Below, piece after piece: positions 48,940-60,352 of a stretch of 64,000 bases of DNA; position 1 is the first letter of the stretch; the number at the start of each line of letters is the position of its first letter. The notes under the pieces were generated by a model. The model saw only the letters and a program-made list of their open reading frames with translations, was not told the DNA's origin and did no database searches. Position numbers and translations under genes: made by a program. The DNA comes from Kumtagia ephedrae (GTDB taxonomy: Bacteria > Pseudomonadota > Alphaproteobacteria > Rhizobiales > Rhizobiaceae). The stretch is taken from the NCBI RefSeq assembly GCF_003012745.1, contig NZ_PXYK01000004.1, positions 186,001 through 250,000 on the forward strand, written 5' to 3'.

Positions 48940-49982
48940 CACGCCAGCCCCGTCAGCTTCAGGAAGGCGGCGGTGATGACGACCATCGCCAGCGAGATCG
49001 GCAGAAACACCTTCCAGCCGAGCCGCATCAGCTGGTCGTAGCGGTAGCGCGGCACGAATGCCTTCACCATGGCGAACATGAAGAACACCAGGCAGACCTT
49101 GAGCACGAACCAGATGACGCCCGGCACCCAGGTGAACGGCGCGAAGTCGAAGGGCGGCAGCCACCCACCGAGGAACAGGATGGTGGTGAGCGCGCACATC
49201 AGCACGATCGCCACATACTCGCCGAGGAAGAACAGCAGGAACGGCGTCGACGAATATTCGATCATGTGGCCGGCGACGAGCTCAGATTCGGCTTCCACCA
49301 GGTCGAAGGGCGGCCGGTTCGTCTCGGCCAGCGCCGAGATGAAGAACACGACGAACATCGGGAACAGCGCCAGCCAATGCCAGTCGAGGAAGGTGTTGGG
49401 CAGGCCGAGATGGGTGCCGAGGCCGTCGCTCTGCGACAGCACGATGTCTGTGAGGTTGAGCGAGCCGACGCACAAGAGCACGGTGACGATGACGAAGCCG
49501 ATCGACACCTCGTAGGACACCATCTGCGCCGCCGACCGCAACGCGCCAAGGAACGGATATTTCGAGTTCGACGCCCAGCCGCCCATGATGACGCCATAGA
49601 CTTCCAGCGACGAGATGGCGAAGACGTAGAGGATGCCGACATTGATGTTGGCGACCGCCCAGCCCTCGTCGACCGGGATGACCGCCCAGGTCGCCAGCGC
49701 AAGGGCGGCCGACACCACCGGGGCGAGCAGGAACACGCCCTTGTTGGCGCCCGACGGGATCACCGGCTCCTTGAACACGAACTTGAACAGGTCGGCGAAA
49801 GACTGCAGCAGACCCCATGGCCCTACGACGTTCGGGCCGCGGCGGAGCTGCACGGCCGCCCAGATCTTGCGGTCGGCATAGAGCAGGTAGGCGACGAAGA
49901 TCAGCAGCACAACAAGCAGCACGACCGACTTGATCAGGATGATCAGCGCCGGCAGCACGTAGACTGTGAGAAAGGATTCCAT
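48939..49982 (-). CDS. nuoH: NADH-quinone oxidoreductase subunit H
   Basis: This 347-residue membrane subunit lies at the quinone entry of complex [28 protein letters not shown] is the invariant N-terminal region, and the conserved Glu/Asp loop [19 protein letters not shown] matches all NuoH. Eight helices. The gene runs into the GFA-like gene by one base. Confidence 0.96.
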   Translation of the reverse strand: MESFLTVYVLPALIILIKSVVLLVVLLIFVAYLLYADRKIWAAVQLRRGPNVVGPWGLLQSFADLFKFVFKEPVIPSGANKGVFLLAPVVSAALALATWAVIPVDEGWAVANINVGILYVFAISSLEVYGVIMGGWASNSKYPFLGALRSAAQMVSYEVSIGFVIVTVLLCVGSLNLTDIVLSQSDGLGTHLGLPNTFLDWHWLALFPMFVVFFISALAETNRPPFDLVEAESELVAGHMIEYSSTPFLLFFLGEYVAIVLMCALTTILFLGGWLPPFDFAPFTWVPGVIWFVLKVCLVFFMFAMVKAFVPRYRYDQLMRLGWKVFLPISLAMVVITAAFLKLTGLA

Positions 49983-49991
49983 GCTGCGTCT

Positions 49992-52076
49992 CTACTCGGC
50001 TGCCTGCTTGAACCCGCCCCTGGCCAGGGCCGAGCATTCCGCCATCACGGCCGACGCCCGGGCGATTGGGTTCGTCAGATAGAAGTCTTCGACCGGCGAT
50101 GCAAACGCGGTTTTCGTCAGGGCGCCGCCGAGTTGCGCAGCCTTGCCGATATCGGCCACGCTGCCCGGCAGGATCTCGTCGATCTCGGCGAGATGCGGAT
50201 GGGCCTGGTGGAGCGATGCCCTGAGCTGCGCCAGCGAATCGAACGGCAGCCGCTTGCCGAGCACGTCGGACAGCGCCCTGAGAATCGCCCAGTCCTCGCG
50301 CGCGTCGCCGGGCGCGAAGCCGGCGCGGCTGGTCTGCTGCACCCTGCCCTCGGTGTTGACGTAGGTTCCCGACTTCTCGGTGTAGGCGGCCGCCGGCAGG
50401 ATGACGTCGGCGCGGTGCGCGCCGCGGTCGCCATGGGTGCCGATATAGACGACGAAGGCGCCTTCCGCCTTGGCGAGGTCGAGCTCGTCGGCGCCGAGCA
50501 GGAACAGCACGTCGCTGCCGCCCAGCATGCCAGCGACGTCCCTGCCGCCCTCGCCCGGCACGAAGCCGATGTCGAGGCCGCCGACGCGCGCCGCCGCCGT
50601 GTGCAGCACGGCAAAGCCGTTCCAGCCGTCCTTGACCACGCCGGCGGCTTCCGCGAGCTTCGCGGCCAGGCCGAGCACCGCGGCGCCGTCCGGCCGCGCC
50701 AGCGCGCCCTGGCCGACGATGATCATCGGATGCTTGGCGTTCTTCAGCACGTCGAAGAAGCCGCCGCGTCCCGCCGCCAGCTCCTTCAGCGTCTCCGGTC
50801 CGGCACCCAGCGGCTCATAGGGATAGCGCAGGTCGACGGCCTCGCCGACGACGCCCACCGCCAGCGGCTCGGTCATGCGGTAGCGCTTGCGGATGCGGGC
50901 GTTGAGCACCGAGGCCTCGAAGCGCGGATTGGCGCCGACGATCAGGATGGCGTCGGCCTGCTCGATGCCCTCGATGGTCGGGTTGAAGATGTAGCTGCCG
51001 CGACCGAGTGAAGGATCAAGCGCCGCGCCGTCCTGCCGGCAGTCGACGTTCTGCGAACCGAGCGACTGGATCAAGAGCTTCAGCGCATACATCTCCTCGA
51101 CCGCCGCGAGATCGCCGGCGATGGCGCCGATCTGGTCCGGGGCCGACTTGGCCACCGCATCCTTGATGGCGGCAAAAGCCTCCGGCCAGGTTGCCGGCGC
51201 GAGACTACCATTCCTGCGGACATATGGCCGGTCGAGCCGCTGCGTGCGCAGCCCGTCCCAGATGAAGCGGGTCTTGTCGGATATCCACTCCTCGTTCACC
51301 TGGTCGTTGACGCGCGGCATGATGCGCATCACCTCGCGGCCGCGTGAATCGACGCGGATCGCGGAGCCGACGGCGTCCATCACGTCGATCGATTCGGTCT
51401 TGGTGAGCTCCCACGGCCGCGCCGTGAAGGCGAACGGCTTTGAGGTCAGCGCGCCGACCGGGCAGAGGTCGACGACATTGCCCTGCAGCTCCGAGGTCAT
51501 CGCCTGCTCAAGATAGGTGGTGATCTCGGCGTCCTCGCCGCGGCCGATCAGGCCGAGCTCTGAGATGCCGGCAACCTCGGTGGTGAAGCGGACGCACCGC
51601 GTGCAGTGGATGCAGCGGTTCATGATCGTCTTGACCAGCGGGCCGATATACTTGTCCTCGACCGCGCGCTTGTTCTCCTGGTAGCGCGAGGAATCGACGC
51701 CGAACGCCATCGCCTGGTCCTGCAGGTCGCATTCGCCGCCCTGGTCGCAGATCGGGCAGTCGAGCGGGTGGTTGATGAGCAGGAACTCCATCACCCCTTC
51801 GCGCGCCTTCTTGACCATCGGCGTGTTGGTGAAGATCTCCGGCGCCTCGCCGTTCGGGCCGGGGCGCAGGTCGCGCACGCCCATGGCGCAGGATGCGGCC
51901 GGCTTGGGCGGCCCGCCCTTCACCTCGATCAGGCACATGCGGCAGTTGCCGGCGATCGACAGCCGCTCGTGGAAGCAGAAACGCGGCACTTCGGCGCCGC
52001 CCGCCTCCGCCGCCTGCAGCAGCGTGTAGTGGTCGGGTACGTCGATCTCGTTCCCGTCGACCTTGAGTTTTGCCAT
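49992..52076 (-). CDS. nuoG: NADH-quinone oxidoreductase subunit G
   Basis: This 694-residue subunit has an N-terminal [2Fe-2S] ([17 protein letters not shown]), then [19 protein letters not shown] and [16 protein letters not shown] for the [4Fe-4S] clusters, followed by a molybdopterin-oxidoreductase-like domain without cofactor residues. The ATG at 52076 lies on the stop of the pentapeptide gene (TGATG); a GTG one codon earlier is less likely. Confidence 0.96.
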   Translation of the reverse strand: MAKLKVDGNEIDVPDHYTLLQAAEAGGAEVPRFCFHERLSIAGNCRMCLIEVKGGPPKPAASCAMGVRDLRPGPNGEAPEIFTNTPMVKKAREGVMEFLLINHPLDCPICDQGGECDLQDQAMAFGVDSSRYQENKRAVEDKYIGPLVKTIMNRCIHCTRCVRFTTEVAGISELGLIGRGEDAEITTYLEQAMTSELQGNVVDLCPVGALTSKPFAFTARPWELTKTESIDVMDAVGSAIRVDSRGREVMRIMPRVNDQVNEEWISDKTRFIWDGLRTQRLDRPYVRRNGSLAPATWPEAFAAIKDAVAKSAPDQIGAIAGDLAAVEEMYALKLLIQSLGSQNVDCRQDGAALDPSLGRGSYIFNPTIEGIEQADAILIVGANPRFEASVLNARIRKRYRMTEPLAVGVVGEAVDLRYPYEPLGAGPETLKELAAGRGGFFDVLKNAKHPMIIVGQGALARPDGAAVLGLAAKLAEAAGVVKDGWNGFAVLHTAAARVGGLDIGFVPGEGGRDVAGMLGGSDVLFLLGADELDLAKAEGAFVVYIGTHGDRGAHRADVILPAAAYTEKSGTYVNTEGRVQQTSRAGFAPGDAREDWAILRALSDVLGKRLPFDSLAQLRASLHQAHPHLAEIDEILPGSVADIGKAAQLGGALTKTAFASPVEDFYLTNPIARASAVMAECSALARGGFKQAAE

Positions 52077-52387
52077 CACTTACCCCCGGCGGCCTGCGCC
52101 GCCTCGTATGCCTGCATCATGTCGTTGACGCTGATGCCGTTGATCGTCATTCCGGCGATCTGTGCCTTCTCGATCTTCACATTGCTCATGTTCACGTCGC
52201 GGAACAGGGCGTTGGAGAGGTTGGCGTCGACGACGCTCGCATTGCTGAGCAGCACCTTGTCGAACGCCGCCGCCGACAGGTTGGCGTTGTGGAAACGCGT
52301 GTTCGACAGGTTGACGTCGTCGAAACGCGAATTCGCCATCGTGGCGTTCTTCACGTCGAGGACGTCGCGGGTGTCGTGGATTTCCAT
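52076..52387 (-). CDS. pentapeptide-repeat-like protein, 103 residues, in the nuo operon
   Basis: The chain reads as repeats of five with A/N-[L/F]: [56 protein letters not shown] (about 14-70). This is typical of a right-handed quadrilateral beta-helix. There is no signal peptide and the C-terminal 30 residues are helical. It lies between the helix-hairpin-helix protein and nuoG and is coupled to nuoG. Its role in complex I is not known to me; a chaperone or interaction function is possible. Confidence 0.75.
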   Translation of the reverse strand: MEIHDTRDVLDVKNATMANSRFDDVNLSNTRFHNANLSAAAFDKVLLSNASVVDANLSNALFRDVNMSNVKIEKAQIAGMTINGISVNDMMQAYEAAQAAGGK

Positions 52388-52396
52388 CGCCGGTCC

Positions 52397-53215
52397 TTAG
52401 GTCTTCACGCCGGCGAGCTTCGTCGCCTGGCCGATCCAGTCGTCGCGGTCGATGCGGCCGGAGAAACCGAGCGAATCCTCGACCCAGGCGATCTCGTCCT
52501 TGGACCAGGCGGCGATCTGCGCATAGGTCCACACGCCGAGGCCGTTCAGAACCTGCTCCAGCTTCGGGCCGACGCCGGCGATCGCCTTGAGATCGTCCGG
52601 CCGCGCCGGCTTGCCGATCGCCGCCGGCTTTCGGAGTTCCCCGGATGGAGGGGCGGCAGGCGCGGCACCAGCCTGCGGTGTCGCCTCGACCGCCGCCTTT
52701 CCAGTTGCAGCGGGTTGCACCGGCGCGGAGCCGGCGGCTTTCGGCCCGGCGCCGGTCCCGGATTTTTCTGCCGGGGCCACCTTGATCCGAGCAACTTTCG
52801 GTGCGGATTGGGCCGCCTTCCCGGCCCTGCTCTCGACCTTCCCGGCCTGCGGCTTGCCGGGAAGCATCCCGGCCTCGGCGATCAGCGTCGAGGCGGCCAT
52901 CTTCGCCCGCGCCTGCGGCGTGCGCGCGGTATCGCGGAACTCGTGCGCATCGGCGGCGGCTTCCTCGAACATCGGCAAGAACAGCCGGCGCGACGCGGTC
53001 GCGGCGCCGGCCATCGAGCCGAGCCACGCGCCCATCGCCTGGCTGGCGAGACCGACGCCAAGCGCCGACATCGCCGCCGCGCCCGCAAGCGGATGCGCCA
53101 TGAGGTTTACGGCGCCGGCCATCTCGGCCGGCATCGGAACCCCCATCTGCTTCATCGCATCGTCCAGCATCGTCTCACTCGGCAATAGTCCATCGGGAAT
53201 GGAAAACATCGACAT
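52397..53215 (-). CDS. stand-alone helix-hairpin-helix protein related to the NuoE C-terminus
   Basis: This 272-residue protein has a phasin-like N-terminal helical part with a Gly/Ala-rich hydrophobic stretch (about 38-75), a Pro/Ala/Lys-rich linker (about 115-200), and a C-terminal domain from about 202: DDLKAIAGVGPKLEQVLNGL with AQIAAWSKDEIAWVEDSL and FSGRIDRDDWIGQA. By eye, about 39 of 69 positions match the last 80 residues of NuoE. It lies between nuoF and the pentapeptide gene. Function unknown; it may interact with complex I. Confidence 0.78.
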   Translation of the reverse strand: MSMFSIPDGLLPSETMLDDAMKQMGVPMPAEMAGAVNLMAHPLAGAAAMSALGVGLASQAMGAWLGSMAGAATASRRLFLPMFEEAAADAHEFRDTARTPQARAKMAASTLIAEAGMLPGKPQAGKVESRAGKAAQSAPKVARIKVAPAEKSGTGAGPKAAGSAPVQPAATGKAAVEATPQAGAAPAAPPSGELRKPAAIGKPARPDDLKAIAGVGPKLEQVLNGLGVWTYAQIAAWSKDEIAWVEDSLGFSGRIDRDDWIGQATKLAGVKT

Positions 53216-53295
53216 GGCATGCTTCCTTGTCGTCTGTTCCGTCGCCCGCGTTGACCGCCTCCAACCTGTCGTACGTTCTGCTCGTCTCCGATCCG

Positions 53296-54600
<1,305 letters not shown>

Positions 54601-54610
54601 TGATCGTCCC

Positions 54611-55864
54611 TCAGACCGGCTTCTTGCCGAACACGCGGATGTATTCGGCCACGCCGCCCTTGGCGAGCGCCTTGGCCTGCTTCACCCAGTCGTCACGTTC
54701 GATGCGGCCCTTGAAATTCAGGTAGCCGTCGACCCATTCGCGCTCCGCTGTCTTCCACGCGGCCACCTGGGCGAAGGTGTAGATGCCGAGCGAATGCAGG
54801 ATGCCCTCGATCTTCGGCCCGACGCCCGAGATCAGCTTGAGGTCGTCGACCACCGCCGGCTTCTCGATGCCGGCCGGACGGTTCCTGTCCCCGAGCGATG
54901 GCCTGGCAACCTGGGCCTTGGCACGAGCCGCGCCCTGCCTGGTCTCCGGCGCCTTGAAGGCGGTGACGGGCTCGTCGTGCGGGGCCCGTCCGCTGCGCTG
55001 CTTCTCCACCTTCTCGACGGCCTCCGCCGCCTTGTTGGCGGCAGCGGCCGAATGGACCGGCGCGCCGACGCTCGCAGCCTTCTCGCCGTTCTGGCTGGCC
55101 TTCTCGGGCGACGGCGTCTTGATCGCCGGGTTCGTCTCCGGCGCGTCAGTCTTGGGCTTGGCCGACTTGGACGGCGGCACGCTCGCCGCCTCACCGGCGT
55201 CAGCCATCGCCGCCTCCCGCGCCTCGCGGTCGCGGGTCGCCTTCAGCACCGCCTTCTCCTCGGTCAGGCTGGTCAGGCCCCCGATCGGCGCCGAAACGCT
55301 GCGCGCCGTCTGCGGGCCAGGTATCACCGTGTCGCCCTTGCCTGTCTCGAAGGCGTCGATGATCTCGGCAAGCCGTTCCGGTGTCAGGTCCTCGTAGGTG
55401 TCCTTGAAGATCATCACCATCGGCGCATTGACGCAGGCGCCGAGGCACTCGACCTCCTCCCACGACAGCGTGCCTTCGGCATTGGGGTGGAACTGGTCGT
55501 GATGGATCTTCGAGCGGCACACATCCATCAGCTTCTCGGCGCCCATGATCATGCAGGGCGTCGTGCCGCAGACCTGGATGTGGGCTTGGCGGCCGACCGG
55601 CTTGAGCTGGAACTGGGTGTAGAAGGTGGCGACCTCCAGCACGCGGATCAGCGGCATGTCGAGCATGCCGGCGACATGCTCGATGGCGGCCTTGGTCACC
55701 CAGCCTTCCTGCTCCTGCGCGAGCATCAGCAGCGGGATGACGGCCGACTGCTGGCGGCCCTCGGGATATTTGGCGATCCAGCGCTGCGCCTCGCCCACCA
55801 TCTCGCCGGCGAAGGCGAAGGTGGCAGGCTGGACGGCTGGCTCGGCAAGACGGCGAACGGACAT
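54611..55864 (-). CDS. nuoE: NADH-quinone oxidoreductase subunit E with C-terminal HhH extension
   Basis: This 417-residue protein has an N-terminal 170 residues that are the thioredoxin-fold [2Fe-2S] subunit ([13 protein letters not shown] with [13 protein letters not shown]). A long Lys/Ala/Pro/Glu-rich linker follows (about 190-330), then a helix-hairpin-helix domain (about 335-400: [30 protein letters not shown]). E. coli NuoE is only 166 residues. The extension is shared with the stand-alone protein 1.4 kb downstream. Confidence 0.95.
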   Translation of the reverse strand: MSVRRLAEPAVQPATFAFAGEMVGEAQRWIAKYPEGRQQSAVIPLLMLAQEQEGWVTKAAIEHVAGMLDMPLIRVLEVATFYTQFQLKPVGRQAHIQVCGTTPCMIMGAEKLMDVCRSKIHHDQFHPNAEGTLSWEEVECLGACVNAPMVMIFKDTYEDLTPERLAEIIDAFETGKGDTVIPGPQTARSVSAPIGGLTSLTEEKAVLKATRDREAREAAMADAGEAASVPPSKSAKPKTDAPETNPAIKTPSPEKASQNGEKAASVGAPVHSAAAANKAAEAVEKVEKQRSGRAPHDEPVTAFKAPETRQGAARAKAQVARPSLGDRNRPAGIEKPAVVDDLKLISGVGPKIEGILHSLGIYTFAQVAAWKTAEREWVDGYLNFKGRIERDDWVKQAKALAKGGVAEYIRVFGKKPV

Positions 55865-55877
55865 TTACGGACGAACC

Positions 55878-56156
55878 CTAGCGTACTGGCTTGCAATATT
55901 GGGTGACGATCTCGGCGGATTGCGGCGTCTCGGCAACGAAGCACATCATCAGCCGGTCGCCGTCGTCGTCCTCCAGCAGGATTCCCGGCCCGGCATCGGA
56001 CGGAAACACCCCGACCACGTCGTAGCCCTGCTTTAGCAGGCTTTCGACTGTGGGCTTGTCCTGCGCCATCGCCGGTACGGCGAGCAGCGAAAGGGCAAGA
56101 CCAAGAAGCGATGCTTTCGCCGGGACGCCTCGCCGTAGATGAGAGTCAACCCGCAT
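55878..56156 (-). CDS. secreted hypothetical protein, 92 residues, in the nuo operon
   Basis: This protein has a signal peptide (ASLLGLALSLLAVPAMA, cut before QDKPTVE), then a short mature domain with YDVVGVFPSDAGPGILLEDDDGDRLMMCFV and a final TQYCKPVR; two cysteines could pair. The ATG at 56156 lies inside the end of the Uma2-like gene (11-bp overlap); a GTG at 56168 is possible. Not recognised. Periplasmic location likely. Confidence 0.68.
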   Translation of the reverse strand: MRVDSHLRRGVPAKASLLGLALSLLAVPAMAQDKPTVESLLKQGYDVVGVFPSDAGPGILLEDDDGDRLMMCFVAETPQSAEIVTQYCKPVR

Positions 56157-56724
56157 CTTCAGTGTCACCTTCGGTCAAAAAATCGGACACCGCCACGATA
56201 AGGCCGGGCGGCGATAGCTCGACCTCACCCGAGGTAATGATTCGGGTAGAAATCGGATACTTTTCGTCGCCGCGGCTGTGATGAATGAGCGAACGGCTAA
56301 AAGGATCGACGATTAGATAGTGAAGGATGCTCGGTACACGAAAGTACTCGGCCACTTTGGCGCCGGTGTCGCTGCGAACACTGGAGAGCGAAACGACCTC
56401 CAGCACGATGATCGGCTCATCGATCAGCAACGAGTCCGGATCGGCTGGCTTGCATTGCACCGAAACGTCGGGCTCGCGGACCGTTGCATCGTCAATCCGA
56501 ATACCGACGCCGTCGCCAAAGGCGGTGCACTGTAGCCCGGCCCGCTTTATTGCATTGCGCAAGGCCAGCCAGGCCTCGTTCTTGATCTGGACGTGACGAA
56601 CCGTTTCCGGCGACATCATGATCACCTCGCCGCCCACGAGCTCAAACCGGCCCTCGGCCTGGGACTGGGACCAGCGCAGATAGTCCTGAACGGCCAGTTT
56701 CGTCTTCGGCAGCGCCACCATCAT
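56146..56724 (-). CDS. Uma2 family endonuclease-like protein (DUF820)
   Basis: This 192-residue PD-(D/E)XK restriction-like fold of the Uma2 group has [17 protein letters not shown] at the N-terminus, then [10 protein letters not shown] (catalytic Asp) and [20 protein letters not shown] (Glu), ending with YLIVDP. The composition is AT-richer than the nuo genes around it. It starts on the nuoD stop (ATGA) in the same direction, inside an essential respiratory operon between nuoD and nuoE. It is probably acquired. Substrate of the family is not settled. Confidence 0.85.
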   Translation of the reverse strand: MMVALPKTKLAVQDYLRWSQSQAEGRFELVGGEVIMMSPETVRHVQIKNEAWLALRNAIKRAGLQCTAFGDGVGIRIDDATVREPDVSVQCKPADPDSLLIDEPIIVLEVVSLSSVRSDTGAKVAEYFRVPSILHYLIVDPFSRSLIHHSRGDEKYPISTRIITSGEVELSPPGLIVAVSDFLTEGDTEDAG

Positions 56725-57911
56725 CGATCCACCTCGCCGAACACGATGTCGAGTGAGCCCAGCACCGCCGAGACGTCGGCGAGCATGTGGCCGCGGCAGA
56801 GGAAGTCCATAGCCTGTAGATGCGCGAATCCGGGCGCGCGCAGCTTGCAGCGATAGGGCTTGTTGGTGCCGTCGGAGACGAGGTAGACGCCGAACTCGCC
56901 CTTCGGCGCCTCGACCGCCGCGTATACCTCGCCGGCCGGCACATGAAAGCCCTCGGTATAGAGCTTGAAGTGGTGGATGAGCGCTTCCATCGAGCGCTTC
57001 ATGGCGGCGCGCTTCGGCGGCACGACCTTGCCGTCCATGTTGGAGACCGGCCCGACGCGCTCCTTGCCGAGCAGCAGGTCGATGCACTGGCGCATGATCT
57101 TCGCCGACTGGCGCATCTCCTCCATGCGGATGAGATAGCGGTCGAAGCAGTCGCCGTTCTTGCCGATCGGCACGTCGAACTCCATCTCGGCGTAGCACTC
57201 GTAGGGCTGGCTCTTGCGCAGGTCCCAGGCAGCGCCCGAGCCGCGCACCATCACGCCCGAAAACCCCCAGGCCCAGGCGTCGTCGAGCGACACCACACCG
57301 ATGTCGACGTTGCGCTGCTTGAAGATGCGGTTGGGGGTGAGCAAATTGTCGAGGTCGTCGAGCGTCTTGAGAAACGGGTCGATCCAGCGGCCGATGTCCT
57401 CGATCAACTCCGGCGGCAGGTCCTGGTGCACGCCGCCCGGGCGGATGTAAGCCGCATGCATGCGCGAGCCGCTCATGCGCTCGTAGAAGACCATCAGCTT
57501 CTCGCGGTCGACAAAACCCCACAGTGGCGGGGTGAGCGCACCGACGTCCATCGCCTGGGTGGTGACGTTGAGGATGTGCGACATGATGCGGCCGATCTCG
57601 CAGCACAACACGCGCACGATCTGCCCGCGCTTCGGTACCTCGATGCCCAGCAGCCGCTCCACGGCGAGCGCGAAGGCGTGCTCCTGGTTCATCGGTGCGC
57701 AATAGTCGAGCCGGTCGAGATAGGGCACGGCCTGCAGGTAGGTCTTGGCCTCCATCAGCTTCTCGGTGCCGCGGTGCAGCAGCCCGATATGCGGATCGAC
57801 CCGGTCGACCACCTCGCCGTCGAGCTCCAGCACGAGGCGCAAAACGCCGTGCGCCGCAGGATGTTGCGGCCCGAAGTTGATGTTGAAGTTGCGGACGTCG
57901 ATTTCAGGCAT
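56721..57911 (-). CDS. nuoD: NADH-quinone oxidoreductase subunit D
   Basis: This 396-residue 49-kDa-type subunit has [22 protein letters not shown] at the start (the quinone-site His), [24 protein letters not shown] and DPCQ-region equivalents toward the end. It is separate from nuoC, unlike E. coli, where the two are fused. It is preceded by a heptamer-bounded element that separates it from nuoC by about 450 bp. Confidence 0.96.
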   Translation of the reverse strand: MPEIDVRNFNINFGPQHPAAHGVLRLVLELDGEVVDRVDPHIGLLHRGTEKLMEAKTYLQAVPYLDRLDYCAPMNQEHAFALAVERLLGIEVPKRGQIVRVLCCEIGRIMSHILNVTTQAMDVGALTPPLWGFVDREKLMVFYERMSGSRMHAAYIRPGGVHQDLPPELIEDIGRWIDPFLKTLDDLDNLLTPNRIFKQRNVDIGVVSLDDAWAWGFSGVMVRGSGAAWDLRKSQPYECYAEMEFDVPIGKNGDCFDRYLIRMEEMRQSAKIMRQCIDLLLGKERVGPVSNMDGKVVPPKRAAMKRSMEALIHHFKLYTEGFHVPAGEVYAAVEAPKGEFGVYLVSDGTNKPYRCKLRAPGFAHLQAMDFLCRGHMLADVSAVLGSLDIVFGEVDR

Positions 57912-57926
57912 GGGCGCGTTCCGCGC

Positions 57927-58369
57927 AGTGAATGGTGAATGGTGAATAGTGAATGGTCATGGCTCCGGCCCGATATCGAGCGACCGCACGTACTGAACCA
58001 GCCGCTTTCCCAGTCGGGAACAGCGCTCGTTCACCCTGCTGACCTCCGAAGACTCCAACAAACTCACTCGCACACAGAGCGCGAGATGCGTTTCGAGTTC
58101 CTTCAGGGAGCCTTGGGCGATTCGCAGGAATTGAATGAAAGGGCGTCTTTGCCCGCGCCCCCACCCCTCCGCGATATTGGCCGGAATGGAGGCCGCGCAG
58201 CGACGCAGTTGTGACGCCATGCCGAACAGTTCGTCCCGCGGAAGCTGCTTCGTCAGACGATAAACGTCCTCCGCAATGTCCATCGCCTCCTGCCAGACGA
58301 TCAGATCGCGGTAGTCGCGTATCGGCTCGGACTTCTTGTCCATTCACCATTCACTATTCACCATTCACT
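57927..58369 (-). mobile_element. heptamer-bounded element B carrying a four-helix-bundle gene
   Basis: The left array at 57927-57954 is AGTGAAT, GGTGAAT, GGTGAAT, AGTGAAT. The inverted right array at 58342-58369 is ATTCACC, ATTCACT, ATTCACC, ATTCACT. The outer GCAGTGAATGGTGAAT (57925-57940) is perfectly inverted at 58356-58371. Between them lies one gene in nuo orientation. The nuoC stop codon TGA lies inside the right array (AAG CAG TGA AT). The same heptamer design occurs without a gene in elements A and C. Mobility is inferred. Confidence 0.72.
57957..58343 (-). CDS. four-helix-bundle protein (23S rRNA IVS / S23 family)
   Basis: This 128-residue protein has YRDLIVWQEAMDIAEDVYRLTKQLPRDE, then GMASQLRRCAASIPANIAEGWGRG (the signature of the family) and FLRIAQGSLKELETHLALCVRVSLL. 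Family members are found in intervening sequences of 23S rRNA genes and as stand-alone small genes. The ATG at 58343 lies in the heptamer array (GGTGA-ATG), so the repeat supplies both start codon and ribosome-site-like GGTGA. The stop lies two bases inside the other array. Role unknown; nucleic-acid or protein binding is suggested by the positive surface of other members. Confidence 0.85.
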   Translation of the reverse strand: MDKKSEPIRDYRDLIVWQEAMDIAEDVYRLTKQLPRDELFGMASQLRRCAASIPANIAEGWGRGQRRPFIQFLRIAQGSLKELETHLALCVRVSLLESSEVSRVNERCSRLGKRLVQYVRSLDIGPEP

Positions 58370-58967
58370 GCTTCGCCTTTTCATCGCCCGGCAGCACGTA
58401 GTCCGTGCCTTCCCAGGGCGAGAGGAAATCGAAATTGCGGAATTCCTGCTTGAGCTCGACCGGCTCGTAGACCACGCGCTTGGCCTCGTCGTCGTAGCGC
58501 ACCTCGACGAAGCCGGTCAGCGGAAAATCCTTGCGCAGCGGATGCCCCTCGAAGCCGTAGTCGGTGAGGATGCGGCGCAGGTCCGGGTGGCCGGAGAACA
58601 GGATGCCGTAGAGGTCGTAGGTCTCGCGCTCGAACCAGTCGGCACCGGGATAGACGGCGGTGGCGGAAGGGACCATCGTCTGCTCATCGGCCTCCACCTT
58701 GATGCGCACGCGCAGGTTCTGGCGCGGCGACAGGAGATGGTAGACGACGTCGAAGCGCTTGGCCCGCGCCGGATAGTCGACGCCGGAAATATCGATGAAC
58801 GACACGAACTGGCACTGCACGTCGTTTTTCAGAAACGTCAGCACGTCGACGATGTCGCTTGCCTCGACCGACAGCGTCAGTTCGCCATAGGCGACGACGG
58901 CGCCGCCCAGCCGCCGGCCAAGCTTCTCCGTGAGGTAGGCCGAGAGATCGTTGAGAGCTTCGCTCAC
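58365..58967 (-). CDS. nuoC: NADH-quinone oxidoreductase subunit C
   Basis: This 200-residue 30-kDa-type subunit shows [30 protein letters not shown] and the conserved [43 protein letters not shown]. Its last codons and stop are within the right array of element B, so the original C-terminus may have been slightly different. It overlaps the stop of a 56-residue gene by ATGA. Confidence 0.96.
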   Translation of the reverse strand: MSEALNDLSAYLTEKLGRRLGGAVVAYGELTLSVEASDIVDVLTFLKNDVQCQFVSFIDISGVDYPARAKRFDVVYHLLSPRQNLRVRIKVEADEQTMVPSATAVYPGADWFERETYDLYGILFSGHPDLRRILTDYGFEGHPLRKDFPLTGFVEVRYDDEAKRVVYEPVELKQEFRNFDFLSPWEGTDYVLPGDEKAKQ

Positions 58968-59134
58968 TTGTGCGACTCCAGTTCGCGAACTCTTTCCCCG
59001 CCCAGCGCAGACCGGATATTCCGCTGACCCGTTTCCAGCCTGCTCAGCCGCTCGCCGGTTTCCTTTCGAAACGCTGCCAAGTCCGCCTGGATTTCGCGGA
59101 GCAGAGGCAAGACAAGATCCTTGGGCTCAGCCAT
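58964..59134 (-). CDS. small charged protein, 56 residues, between nuoB and nuoC
   Basis: The sequence starts [22 protein letters not shown] and continues through [20 protein letters not shown]; heptad hydrophobics (L, I, L, F, L, L, I) suggest one amphipathic coiled-coil helix. The start lies 5 bp after the nuoB stop and its stop overlaps the nuoC start as ATGA. Tight coupling supports it. Not a known complex I subunit. Confidence 0.65.
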   Translation of the reverse strand: MAEPKDLVLPLLREIQADLAAFRKETGERLSRLETGQRNIRSALGGERVRELESHK

Positions 59135-59138
59135 GCCG

Positions 59139-59714
59139 TCACCGCTCGATCGTGCCGGTGCGGCGGATCTTCTTCTGCAGCAGCAAAATGCCGTAGAGCA
59201 GCGCTTCCGCCGTCGGCGGGCAGCCCGGCACGTAGATGTCGACCGGCACGATGCGGTCGCAGCCGCGCACCACCGAATAGGAATAGTGGTAGTAGCCGCC
59301 GCCATTGGCGCAGGAGCCCATAGAGATGACGTAGCGCGGCTCCGGCATCTGGTCGTAGACCTTGCGCAGCGCCGGCGCCATCTTGTTGGTCAGCGTGCCT
59401 GCCACGATCATGATGTCGGACTGGCGCGGGCTGGCGCGCGGCGCGACGCCGAAACGCTCGCTGTCGTAACGCGGCATCGAGGTGTGGATCATCTCGACCG
59501 CGCAGCAGGCGAGGCCGAAAGTCATGAACATCAGCGAGCCGCTGCGGGCCCAGTTGATCAGCGCCTCGGACGACGTGACCAGAAAACCCTTGTCGGACAA
59601 TTCGTTGTTCAGATCACCGAAGAACGGGTCGTCGGCGCCGACCGGCTTGCCAGTCCGCGGATCGAGAATGCCCCTCGGCTGCGGCGCGACGAGCGTGGTC
59701 GTGCTCAGTTCCAT
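59139..59714 (-). CDS. nuoB: NADH-quinone oxidoreductase subunit B
   Basis: This 191-residue subunit carries the N2 [4Fe-4S] cluster: [38 protein letters not shown] and [14 protein letters not shown] give the four cysteines. It starts at 59714 within the end of nuoA (10-bp overlap); a longer start at 59735 is less likely. Confidence 0.96.
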   Translation of the reverse strand: MELSTTTLVAPQPRGILDPRTGKPVGADDPFFGDLNNELSDKGFLVTSSEALINWARSGSLMFMTFGLACCAVEMIHTSMPRYDSERFGVAPRASPRQSDIMIVAGTLTNKMAPALRKVYDQMPEPRYVISMGSCANGGGYYHYSYSVVRGCDRIVPVDIYVPGCPPTAEALLYGILLLQKKIRRTGTIER

Positions 59715-60070
59715 TCCAGCGCACCCTTCTTCCACTCATAGACGAAGCCGATCGTCAGCACGGCCAAAAACACCATCATCGACCAGAAGCCGAACATGCC
59801 GATCTCGCCGAAGGACACTGCCCACGGGAACAGGAAGGCCACTTCGAGATCGAAGATGATGAACAGGATCGACACCAGATAGAAGCGGACATCGAACTTC
59901 ATGCGTGCGTCGTCGAAGGAGTTGAAGCCGCACTCGTAGGCGGACAGCTTCTCCGGATCGGGGTTGCGATACGCCACCAGATAGGGTGCAACCACCAGCA
60001 CCACAGGGATGACGATCGACACACCGAGGAAGATGATGACGGGAAGATATGAACCGAGTAGCCCGTCCAT
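59705..60070 (-). CDS. nuoA: NADH-quinone oxidoreductase subunit A
   Basis: This 121-residue three-helix membrane subunit has [41 protein letters not shown], the family core. The ATG at 60070 follows GGAAGG and GGAG. It is the first gene of the operon; the ~280-bp region upstream must hold the promoter. Confidence 0.95.
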   Translation of the reverse strand: MDGLLGSYLPVIIFLGVSIVIPVVLVVAPYLVAYRNPDPEKLSAYECGFNSFDDARMKFDVRFYLVSILFIIFDLEVAFLFPWAVSFGEIGMFGFWSMMVFLAVLTIGFVYEWKKGALEWN

Positions 60071-60103
60071 GCTCCGACCTTCCGTTGGCGATCCTGACTT
60101 CAA

Positions 60104-60109
60104 ATCATA
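60104..60109 (-). promoter_or_regulatory. possible -10 box of the nuo operon
   Basis: TATGAT lies on the minus strand about 35 bp before the nuoA ATG, but no convincing -35 box is found at 16-18 bp. Candidate only. The region up to the glycosylase start at 60353 holds no other recognisable signal. Confidence 0.3.
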
Positions 60110-60352
60110 GCACGGAACGGGAGGCTGGGAGCGCGACAGTCTGACCCGCCGGCCACCTGCCCGAAACCTTGCTGCGATGCGGCAGAGCGTTAGCGCAGGC
60201 TCGGAAGCGACGCAAGCCGATCCTTGGCTAAAACATGGCGGACGTCCCGACAGTCCTTGTCAGGAGGTCCCCGCAAAGCGGGTGGACGGGTGCCGGGCGG
60301 GTCGGCCATATGGTTGCGGCAACAAACACCGACGAATGCTGGTGAATCGCGC

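Noticed and set aside
57904-58350. A 148-codon minus-strand frame starting 7 bp before the four-helix-bundle ATG in another frame.
   Set aside because: The heptamer array gives an ATG every 7 bases in successive frames. Only the frame at 58343 encodes a recognisable protein.
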